Shown here one piece after another: positions 7,939 to 14,850 of a stretch of 23,341 nucleotides of DNA. This DNA is from Methanomassiliicoccales archaeon UBA147. Its GTDB lineage: Archaea > Thermoplasmatota > Thermoplasmata > SG8-5. Both the position numbers and the translations under genes were made by a program. The stretch covers positions 23,266 through 46,606 of the forward strand of contig DAJR01000066.1 in the NCBI GenBank assembly GCA_002496385.1, given 5' to 3'. The notes under the pieces were generated by a model that was not told where the DNA came from, did no database searches, and saw only the letters and a list, made by a program, of their open reading frames with translations. The number at the start of each line of letters is the position of its first letter. The first letter of the stretch is position 1.

Positions 7939-10900
7939 ATGCGAAACGAAGTTATGGGAAAGACAATGGCCATATTCATGGTCATGGCAATGATAGCGAC
8001 AGCAACAGTAACTCTAATACCTGTTGTAAATGCTGCTGTAGGAGTAGGAGACACGCAGATAACTGGTATTGTTAAGAGTGCAGATACATTTTCCCCTATA
8101 AATGGCGTGAAAGTCGAATACAATGGAATCAACACTGGCAATAAATCCGTAGCTTACACAGGGTCTGATGGGGTTTTCAAAATGGGAGTCCAGTTCGGCA
8201 TTCCAGAAAATTATACTCTTTTATTCACAATTGAAGGGTACAATTCACGGTTGCGCAACATTGGTAATACTTCCTTTGTAGGTGTATCATCTGATACTGG
8301 CACAACCTACCTGTCTCCGAAATCAGAAGTGAAAGGAAAGATTTATATCAAGGACACCACCACCCCACTTGCAGGTGTGCAGGTATTCATAGAGGGAAAT
8401 GACAAGCCAGTACTTTCCGATACGAACGGCAAGTTCTTCGCATACTCGAATTTGAACAACGTTGACATCAACTTCTACAAGAGCGGTTATTACTCGTCCG
8501 ATGCCAACAATGTGTTGGTAGATGACTCCTCGTACGAAGACATCTACTACATGGAGAAAATCACCCCGCAGCCGACAATCGAGGTTTGGGGCCGTGTATT
8601 CGAAGAGGGCACGCACACATTGGTCGATGGTGCCCGTGTTTCCATTTCCGAAGGCGATGACAAGTGGATCACCACGATGAGCGACGAGGATGGGCAATAC
8701 TCAATGATGGCATACCCAGGCAACTATCAAATAAAGGCATCAAAGGAAGGATATTTCACAACCTTCAATACCTCTCTCTTCTTCTCGGTACCCACTGTTG
8801 CAGCTCAGAACTTCGCCATACAGGACATCGAACTCGATAAAATTGACACAATCGACAGATGGTTCAACGGTACAATCTCCTGCAAGGACTCGGGCAATGT
8901 CAGCGGCGCGGTTGCGTCATTGCGCAGCACAGACGGAAAGTATCTGATAAGCTCACAGGTTAACTGGATTGGTATTTACAGCCTGGAATTCTATAACCCG
9001 CCCGTGGACGTGACTTTCAGCCTCGTTGTCGAGAAAAATGAATATTTCACAAACGTGTCCTACACCGGTATAACTACTGGAGCAATCAACAAAAATGTCA
9101 ACCTTACCCCTATCATCCCGGTGCACAAACTATACGGGTTCATCTACGATGCCGAAACCAAATCCAAAATACAAGGTGCTTCTGTAAATATATACTCTAA
9201 AGAGTACTTACATACCCAAACAAACACATCCAAAGATAACGGATACTATCAATTCATGGTGCACAACAATTCCAACTTCTGGCTGGTCGTTGATGCGGAT
9301 GGCTATCAATCGGTGATTCGATCCGCAGATGCGATTACAAAAGCCAAATACATTGAATTCGGCCTGCGCCCGTCCGGTTCAGACGTTGTGGAGATAACAT
9401 ATGAATTTGCCGACTGGAACACTGTCCATGTGAAGAAAATCAATAAAATTACAGTGGACAATATCTCCGCCCGTTGGAATGCCGACATGAAATACGACAT
9501 GGGTCCGATAGGCCTCTCAATAAACGATGGCATATTGGACAATGATGATGTAACTGCCTGGGAAAAGTACCTTAAGGCAAAAGGCATAGAACAGCGGGAT
9601 ACTGAGGATTTCCTCACGCTGAATAATACACATTACAAATTGGACACAGCGAATTATTCAGTGACGATTGATGGAGCAATCGGACCTGTATCGGCCGATG
9701 CCACGATTTACATAAACAGCACTTACAATTACACAATCGCCAGTGCCCTTGAGAACCCGGACTCTGACATCTTCGAGCTTGGTTTCAACGCAACCTACGA
9801 CACAAAATATGTGGATTACACCAACAACATAATTCTGCCTCTAACGCCAGTAAAGTTCGAGATGACCGACAACACCACCGAGACCAATAAGGTCGTAATC
9901 TCCGGATACAACAATCCGATCAGCATAAACCCGAAGATTCATGATGGCGGCATGGAAGAAATCACAATGACTGTCGAGAAGTCCATGAACGGCACCGCGA
10001 AGGCAAAGGTGCTCAGCGGCACCCATTATGTTCTCAACAGCACATATGACCACTATTCCGTCATAGTTCCAAGGGGACCGATAAGCGGCGTCAACACAAA
10101 CATAACCTTCAGCGCCCAGGAATCCACTGACAAGATCGGAGACATAACCAAGGCAAATTTCACATGGAACTTCGGCGACGGCACATTCGGTTACGGCATC
10201 ACGGTAAAGCATGACTACACGAACGCCTCTATTGCAGGGGAACTGACAGTAAACCTGACCATCAGGGAGACCGGAAACAACTACACATACAGGGATATCA
10301 CCGTTTCTGTCGACAGCCAGAATCCAGTGGCAGGAATAAGCGCTGTGGCGACTGACTCAGTAAATATTACATATTCGGCAGGAGCACTCACAGTCAATGA
10401 GGACAAGCCTGTCACCTTCAGCGGCAAGAGATTCACCGACGCCTACGGGATGGGCACACAGACAATAGTTGGCGCCAATTCCACGGACAGCATCGCTTCC
10501 GGAGACCTCAAGGGGGTCATTGAGAAGTGGTACTGGTCATGGGGCGAGGAGGACATGCCCGATGAAACCATCACAAAGGACGGCAACAACAACATAACTC
10601 ACACATACAACAAACCCGGACAATACACCATAAACATGATCACCACGGATGTCATCGGCCGGGAGAGCGCCAACGCAACATGGACAGTCAAAGTTCTGGA
10701 CATCACTGCACCGGAAGCGTCATTCATCATGAGGGACGCATCCAATACGATAGTGACCGAGGTCGTCGAGAACAAGTCATTCCAATACGACGCATCTTCG
10801 ACACTGGACAACTTCGACGAGAACAGCAACCTCACCTTCGAATGGTCTTTCAACATTGACGGCGCAGTTACCAAAATGACAGGAATCGGAGTGAATTTCA

Positions 10901-11487
10901 CATTCACAAAGGTCGGCGACTTCAATATAACTCTGAAAGCCACAGACACGGCAGGAAATTATGTGAACAAGACCAACCTTATCCATGTCAACCTAGCACA
11001 GAGGCCGAATATCCTGATGAAGCTTGGCAGCATGAAATTCAGCGCCAGCCCGGGAGAGGCCGGAAAGGCAATGACAATCTCAGTCAATATCACCAATGAC
11101 GGCCAGTCAAACGCCACCGACATACAGACCAAATTCTACATCAGGAACGCTGACGGAACTGACAAAGAGATCGGAACCGCTACCACGAGCTTCCTGGCCA
11201 TCGGCAGCACCGCAACAGCCTCAATATCCTGGACCCCGGGAAAGAAGGGCGACTTCTCCATCTGGGCCAACTCGACCTGCGCAGGGGAGCACAGCTCCCA
11301 GTGGTGGGACAACAAGATTGACGACTTCAGCGTCCAGAAGGTAACGGTCGATGAAGCCGCATGGGTCATGCCCGCAATTATCGTCGGCATAGTTGTCGTC
11401 ATAATCGTTGTGTTCCTCGGAATGAGATTCTTCATGAAGAGCGGCACCGAGAAGGACGAGACCGGCGAGAAGCGCAAGAAGCGATAA
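7939..11487 (+). CDS. Giant secreted membrane-anchored surface protein with carboxypeptidase-regulatory-like, PKD-like and CARDB-like domains
   Basis: The product is 1182 residues. A signal peptide (about 1-30, hydrophobic MAIFMVMAMIATATVTLIPV, then VNA) is followed by about five beta-sandwich domains of carboxypeptidase-regulatory/Cna-B-like type starting near residues 39, 129, 213, 307 and 395, with repeated (I/V)xGxV...G...DGx(Y/F) patterns. Near 525-545 a calcium-loop-like stretch (NDGILDNDDVTAWEKYL) appears. Three PKD-like domains follow (about 715-1017; WNFGDGTF, WYWSWGEED), then a CARDB-like domain (about 1022-1130). A membrane helix (about 1140-1163) and a basic cytoplasmic tail (KRKKR end) close the protein. 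N-glycosylation sequons (NxT/S) are abundant. It is probably a cell-envelope or adhesion protein exposed outside the cell. The first two thirds are more AT-rich than the last third. Ligand unknown. The start is set by aagtgat upstream of ATG 7939. Confidence 0.85.
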   Translation: MRNEVMGKTMAIFMVMAMIATATVTLIPVVNAAVGVGDTQITGIVKSADTFSPINGVKVEYNGINTGNKSVAYTGSDGVFKMGVQFGIPENYTLLFTIEGYNSRLRNIGNTSFVGVSSDTGTTYLSPKSEVKGKIYIKDTTTPLAGVQVFIEGNDKPVLSDTNGKFFAYSNLNNVDINFYKSGYYSSDANNVLVDDSSYEDIYYMEKITPQPTIEVWGRVFEEGTHTLVDGARVSISEGDDKWITTMSDEDGQYSMMAYPGNYQIKASKEGYFTTFNTSLFFSVPTVAAQNFAIQDIELDKIDTIDRWFNGTISCKDSGNVSGAVASLRSTDGKYLISSQVNWIGIYSLEFYNPPVDVTFSLVVEKNEYFTNVSYTGITTGAINKNVNLTPIIPVHKLYGFIYDAETKSKIQGASVNIYSKEYLHTQTNTSKDNGYYQFMVHNNSNFWLVVDADGYQSVIRSADAITKAKYIEFGLRPSGSDVVEITYEFADWNTVHVKKINKITVDNISARWNADMKYDMGPIGLSINDGILDNDDVTAWEKYLKAKGIEQRDTEDFLTLNNTHYKLDTANYSVTIDGAIGPVSADATIYINSTYNYTIASALENPDSDIFELGFNATYDTKYVDYTNNIILPLTPVKFEMTDNTTETNKVVISGYNNPISINPKIHDGGMEEITMTVEKSMNGTAKAKVLSGTHYVLNSTYDHYSVIVPRGPISGVNTNITFSAQESTDKIGDITKANFTWNFGDGTFGYGITVKHDYTNASIAGELTVNLTIRETGNNYTYRDITVSVDSQNPVAGISAVATDSVNITYSAGALTVNEDKPVTFSGKRFTDAYGMGTQTIVGANSTDSIASGDLKGVIEKWYWSWGEEDMPDETITKDGNNNITHTYNKPGQYTINMITTDVIGRESANATWTVKVLDITAPEASFIMRDASNTIVTEVVENKSFQYDASSTLDNFDENSNLTFEWSFNIDGAVTKMTGIGVNFTFTKVGDFNITLKATDTAGNYVNKTNLIHVNLAQRPNILMKLGSMKFSASPGEAGKAMTISVNITNDGQSNATDIQTKFYIRNADGTDKEIGTATTSFLAIGSTATASISWTPGKKGDFSIWANSTCAGEHSSQWWDNKIDDFSVQKVTVDEAAWVMPAIIVGIVVVIIVVFLGMRFFMKSGTEKDETGEKRKKR

Positions 11488-11495
11488 ACGGCAAT

Positions 11496-11525
11496 GCGGC
11501 CGGCCAAACGCCGGCCGCTCCTTTT
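11496..11525 (+). terminator. Strong hairpin terminator after the surface-protein gene
   Basis: A perfect 9-bp GC-rich stem (gcggccggc at 11496-11504, gccggccgc at 11510-11518) with a five-base loop is followed by tcctttt. It begins 8 bases after the stop. Confidence 0.65.
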
Positions 11526-11586
11526 CAATTATAGTTTTAATTTTTAACTGATGGTAAGTGTTCAGTAAAATGATGTTCAAATAACG

Positions 11587-11596
11587 ATTTTATATG
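11587..11596 (+). promoter_or_regulatory. TATA-like box ahead of the structured region
   Basis: The box attttatatg is centred about 25 bp before the left arm of the large stem at 11613. That is the normal spacing for an archaeal transcription start, so the folded region may be transcribed on its own. Confidence 0.4.
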
Positions 11597-11598
11597 TC

Positions 11599-11741
11599 TG
11601 GGTCTAGGGTCTGGGGTCTAGGGTTGTTAACATTTGTTTTTTGCTGGCTGTAGACAACAGCCAGCAAACCCTAGCCCCTTTATCTCATTTTGTAAACAAA
11701 GACCCTTTACACCATCTTGTGAGCAAAGCCCCTAGCCCCAG
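11599..11741 (+). ncRNA. Candidate structured RNA or nested palindromic element
   Basis: A central 12-bp perfect hairpin (11640-11651 with 11657-11668, loop agaca) is enclosed by a second stem: ggggtctagggtt (11613-11625) with aaccctagcccc (11667-11678, one bulge). The left arm is duplicated (ggtctagggt at 11601-11610 and 11615-11624). The right arm is also duplicated (ccctagcccc at 11669-11678 and 11730-11739). Thus ctggggtctaggg (11611-11623) can pair equally with 11730-11741, giving two exclusive folds. A TATA box lies at 11587-11596 and T-rich stretches follow the stems. No reading frame with neighbour-like codon use crosses it. It could instead be a MITE-like palindromic insertion. The flanking sequence 11526-11598 and 11742-11846 holds nothing else I can support. 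Confidence 0.4.
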
Positions 11742-11846
11742 TTACCCAAATATAAATGAAAAAACAGCAAGCTGTGAACAACAATCAAAAATCCAAAATT
11801 CCAGTGGGGCATCTTCAGATACTGACCACTTACGATTGATGGAAAG

Positions 11847-11857
11847 CTATAAATATC
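11847..11857 (+). promoter_or_regulatory. TATA-like box for the small gene at 11917
   Basis: The box ctataaatatc would start transcription near 11878-11882, upstream of the candidate starts at 11890 and 11917. Confidence 0.35.
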
Positions 11858-11916
11858 AAGATAATGATTATTATCATGGCAGGACCCCAATGGATTATGT
11901 GCCTAGGAGACAGCGG

Positions 11917-12075
11917 ATGGACAAGATTGTGCACCTGAAAGTTGACCGAAACGACGAGACAATCAGCTTGAGGGAGGTCATAGAGAAAATCACGGAGATC
12001 CAGGCCAAAAACCCAGACCGCGAGGTATTCTGGGATGGGGATGCCAATGCAATCTGCAGCAGGAAGAAAGGGTGA
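11917..12075 (+). CDS. Small conserved-looking acidic/basic protein, function unknown
   Basis: 52 residues beginning MDKIVHLKVDRNDETISLREVIEKITEIQ. It looks like a short beta strand, then a helix (SLREVIEKITEIQAKNP), then a strand (REVFWDGDANAICS) and a lysine-rich end. I do not recognise the family. The start is set at 11917 because aggag (11905-11909) is well placed. In-frame ATGs at 11890 and 11839 are alternatives, but the codons between 11839 and 11880 are unusually AT-rich and overlap a TATA-like box. The gene converges on the lipoate ligase gene with only five bases between their stops. Confidence 0.5.
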   Translation: MDKIVHLKVDRNDETISLREVIEKITEIQAKNPDREVFWDGDANAICSRKKG

Positions 12076-12080
12076 CGCCG

Positions 12081-12833
12081 TCAATACTTCAGGTTCCATT
12101 CATCCCTACTGTATTTCTTTTGAACGAGTCCATCTATGATTTCCGCTTCTTGGGATGTGAATTCCGAGGGTTCCAGATGGACATTGAATTCCTTCTCAAA
12201 GCCGTAAACCAATGAGGCCTTGACTTTCTCAATGTCCGGCATGTTACCCATAATTTCGAAAAGCGAGGTCATGCATGTCGAAGGCGTCAATCCCCTTTGG
12301 CTCAGCTTCATTTCGTCCATCCTGAGGGCGCCCTTCATCATTGCTGTGTCATTCTTCAGGACAAGAGTTCCGTGCTGGAGCACTATCCCACGCCGCTTTA
12401 TCTGGGCGCTTCCAGATATCTTTCGCCCTGACACGAGCACGTCGTTTATCGGTTTATGAACCGCCGGGATGCCCATTTGGGCCAGAGCTATGACTAACGC
12501 CGAACAGACCTTTCTGAATGCCATTTCCCGGTCCGCCGGTAGCGTGTCTTCATCGACAGCCAGACCATATATCAGATGGTTTGAATCGGTGTAGATTGCG
12601 CTGCCGCCCGTGACCCTTCGGACAATTCTGACGCCGTTCGCCTTGCAGAAATCAATGTCGATTGCCTTGTCGACCTTCTGAAAGTACCCGAGCGAAACCG
12701 TCGGAGAGTCCCTCCGATAAAAATGAAGGGTGTTGGGCACAATGCCTTTCGCGCGTGCAAGCGCGATAGCCTCATCCGCTGCAACCGTGAACGCAGGCTC
12801 AGAAAGCCCGGAGTCGAGTAAACGCCATTTCAT
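12081..12833 (-). CDS. Lipoate-protein ligase A-type (BPL/LplA family)
   Basis: 250 residues. The enzyme family attaches lipoate (or octanoate) to lysine of E2/GcvH proteins. The biotin/lipoyl-ligase core is clear: RRVTGGSAIY (72-81) for the acyl-adenylate pocket and GRKISGSAQIKRRGIVLQHGTL with the catalytic Lys at about 138. The C-terminal accessory domain of the E. coli enzyme is missing, as in Thermoplasma-type LplA, which needs a separate LplB; no lplB is seen nearby. The start at 12833 is chosen because homologues begin (M)xWRLLDSG and because a TATA box (gttatttatagc on the minus strand, 12856-12867) is centred 28 bp upstream, implying a leaderless mRNA. The alternative in-frame start at 12947 would overlap the upstream gene. 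Confidence 0.88.
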   Translation of the reverse strand: MKWRLLDSGLSEPAFTVAADEAIALARAKGIVPNTLHFYRRDSPTVSLGYFQKVDKAIDIDFCKANGVRIVRRVTGGSAIYTDSNHLIYGLAVDEDTLPADREMAFRKVCSALVIALAQMGIPAVHKPINDVLVSGRKISGSAQIKRRGIVLQHGTLVLKNDTAMMKGALRMDEMKLSQRGLTPSTCMTSLFEIMGNMPDIEKVKASLVYGFEKEFNVHLEPSEFTSQEAEIIDGLVQKKYSRDEWNLKY

Positions 12834-12855
12834 CGGCGGGATGATTGGGCCGGGC

Positions 12856-12867
12856 GCTATAAATAAC
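12856..12867 (-). promoter_or_regulatory. TATA box for leaderless lipoate ligase gene
   Basis: The box gttatttatagc (minus strand) is 28 bp from the ATG at 12833 and no Shine-Dalgarno sequence is present. It lies 10-20 bp beyond the stop of the upstream small membrane gene. Confidence 0.55.
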
Positions 12868-12877
12868 ATTGCGTTTT

Positions 12878-13081
12878 CTATTTTCGACCGAATTTCACCT
12901 TGAGCCAACGGAACAATTTCAAGAATATTATCGGGATGATTATCCATGCTATTATCACAATATAGAAAGCTTCAGTGTATCTTATCAGAAAAACAAGGCT
13001 GATGAATATGAAAATTATGAGAATTACGGCAGGCAGGGATTTCTTCAATACAACAAGTGAAAACGGGGAGTGGGTGGGCAT
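12878..13081 (-). CDS. Small membrane protein with two hydrophobic helices
   Basis: 67 residues: a short polar start, a basic LKK, helix AVILIIFIFISLVFLI, a short YTE turn, helix FYIVIIAWIIIPIIFLKLF and a basic tail (RWLKVKFGRK). No family recognised. The start at 13081 is favoured over 13135 because a TATA box (cgatattatatcc on the minus strand, 13103-13115) is centred 28 bp upstream, again suggesting a leaderless mRNA. Confidence 0.5.
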   Translation of the reverse strand: MPTHSPFSLVVLKKSLPAVILIIFIFISLVFLIRYTEAFYIVIIAWIIIPIIFLKLFRWLKVKFGRK

Positions 13082-13102
13082 GCAAAGGTTATGAACCCGC
13101 AA

Positions 13103-13132
13103 GGATATAATATCGATGAAAACCTTTAAAGG
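13103..13132. promoter_or_regulatory. Back-to-back divergent TATA boxes (small membrane gene / rpoL)
   Basis: The minus-strand box at 13103-13115 (cgatattatatcc) serves the small membrane gene. The plus-strand box at 13122-13132 (acctttaaagg) lies about 55 bp before rpoL. The two boxes are only about 10 bp apart, so the two transcription complexes would compete for space. Confidence 0.45.
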
Positions 13133-13183
13133 CAAGCAGCAATTATCTGCGGTTGCCCGGAATCAGATTACAGAGGGATTCAA

Positions 13184-13456
13184 ATGAAAATGAACATCCA
13201 GGAAAAAAGCGAAAAGGAAATCTTCATTGAAATGGATGCAACGGACATGACGCTCCTGCACCCGCTTGTTGAGGAGCTTCTGAAGGACAAGAACATCGAC
13301 ATTGCGGAGTACAAGATAGGCCACCCTGAATTGGACAAGGCCATTCTTCATGTGAGCATGAAGTCAGGTAAACCCGAAACTGCAATAAAGAAGGCTGCAA
13401 AATCCATTATGGAGACATTCGGCGAGCTGAGGGCCGGTTTCGAGAAGGAACTCTGA
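13184..13456 (+). CDS. rpoL: DNA-directed RNA polymerase subunit L
   Basis: 90 residues, the normal size for archaeal RpoL (Rpb11/AC19 family), which pairs with RpoD in the assembly platform of RNA polymerase. The family pattern is clear: DMTLLHPLVEELLKDKNIDIAEYKIGHPELDKAILHV, then a long C-terminal helix. The start at 13184 follows gaggga (about 13173-13178). An ATG two codons later (13190) is possible. Confidence 0.95.
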   Translation: MKMNIQEKSEKEIFIEMDATDMTLLHPLVEELLKDKNIDIAEYKIGHPELDKAILHVSMKSGKPETAIKKAAKSIMETFGELRAGFEKEL

Positions 13457-13505
13457 GTTTGAGATTATCCCACTTCGGTTTTATTGGCCGGGAGTCAGGT
13501 TGAAT

Positions 13506-14828
13506 ATGGCAGGTATGCGGAACAATTGCATTGAGTCCGGTCCTGCCGAACGCCAGATAGGCATCGAGGTGTTTTACACAGCCGACGCCGGAATAGGCGG
13601 CCGCCTCAGGGCGGAGCCCGAGGATTTCATCGTCCAGGAACTGCCTATAATGCCCCCGGAGGTTCCGGAGGGGCAATACACTGCGGCACTGGTGCGGTCC
13701 CGGTACTGGGAGACCAACCGCCTGGTCAGAGAATTGGCCAGAAGGCTGAGGTCAAGCCGCAGGAAGATAATGTTCGCCGGGACAAAGGACAGGCGGGCGG
13801 TCACCACCCAGCTGATTGTATTCGGTGCGCCTATGTCCGAGGTCCGCAACATTTCTCTGGCTGACGTGGAGTTCCTTCAAATGTACCCCACGGACTCCTC
13901 GATTGGCATCGGGGACCTGTTAGGGAACAGGTTCACCATCAACGTCAAGGACATGGACATGGATGTTTCAAAAGCCCTGGATGTGTGCGCCGGGGTTCAT
14001 GCCCAACTCCGGGGACTCGGAGGCTTTCCGAACTTCTTCGGGGTCCAAAGGTTCGGCGCGGTGAGGCCCATAACCCACGAGATTGGCAAGCTCATGACCA
14101 GGAAGGAGCCGGAGAAGGCGGTCGTAACCTATCTCTGCAAGACCGGCCTTCTCGAGGACGAAGGGATAACAGAATCGAGAAAGCACCTTGCATCCACACT
14201 GGACTTCGCAGGGGCATTGCATGATTTCCCGAAGGAACTCAGCTTCGAGAAGGCGATGTTGAACCACCTGGTGAAAAATCCGGGGGATTACGTGGGTGCG
14301 CTGGGCCAGCTGCCGCAGAATCTGCTCATGATGTTCATCCATGCATACCAATCGTTCCTGTTCAACAGGATGCTGAGCGAGAGGATTAAAAGAGGCCTCC
14401 CACTCAATGAACCGCTGGAGGGAGACATTGTCCTGAAAGCGGACAAGAACGGGTTGCCTGACCATGAGAACTGGGTGAAAGCGGAGTCCAGGAACATTCC
14501 CAAGCTCACTGAACTCATTGGTCGGAAAAAAGCATTCATCAGCGCGACGCTGTACGGAACGGAATCCGAATTCGCAGGCGGCGAGCCCGGCGAGATCGAG
14601 GCCAGCATCATTGAGCAGGAAGGGGTCAAGGACCGGGATTTCATTCTGTCAGAATACTATAAACTTGGTTCGCGGGGTACAAGGAGGGAAATTCTTGCAC
14701 CCTTCGAGGACTTCAGAATGGCTGGGGACGGCGAGGCCATTGTATTCGATTTCCGGCTGACTAAGGGATGTTATGCCACCACGTTCTTAAGGGAATTCAT
14801 GAAATCGCCCGAGCTGACGAAGTATTAA
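13506..14828 (+). CDS. truD: tRNA pseudouridine synthase TruD family
   Basis: 440 residues, typical for the archaeal/eukaryal Pus7-TruD group, which isomerises uridine 13 and related uridines in tRNA. The catalytic motif FAGTKDRRAVTTQ carries the nucleophile at about Asp95. NFFGVQRFG (about 176-184) is motif II. A long insertion domain follows before the C-terminal segment with YKLGSRGTRREI. The start at 13506 is favoured by a TATA-like box (cggttttattgg, about 13476-13487) roughly 26 bp upstream, which would make the message leaderless; ATG 13515 is the alternative. It is followed after 22 bp by tgtA. Confidence 0.94.
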   Translation: MAGMRNNCIESGPAERQIGIEVFYTADAGIGGRLRAEPEDFIVQELPIMPPEVPEGQYTAALVRSRYWETNRLVRELARRLRSSRRKIMFAGTKDRRAVTTQLIVFGAPMSEVRNISLADVEFLQMYPTDSSIGIGDLLGNRFTINVKDMDMDVSKALDVCAGVHAQLRGLGGFPNFFGVQRFGAVRPITHEIGKLMTRKEPEKAVVTYLCKTGLLEDEGITESRKHLASTLDFAGALHDFPKELSFEKAMLNHLVKNPGDYVGALGQLPQNLLMMFIHAYQSFLFNRMLSERIKRGLPLNEPLEGDIVLKADKNGLPDHENWVKAESRNIPKLTELIGRKKAFISATLYGTESEFAGGEPGEIEASIIEQEGVKDRDFILSEYYKLGSRGTRREILAPFEDFRMAGDGEAIVFDFRLTKGCYATTFLREFMKSPELTKY

Positions 14829-14850
14829 TAGGAGCCCGGATTTTCAGGGA

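Noticed and set aside
11641..11916. Extended 144-codon version of the small gene at 11917
   Set aside because: The extra codons cross the structured hairpins and an AT-rich promoter-like stretch, with codon use unlike the rest.
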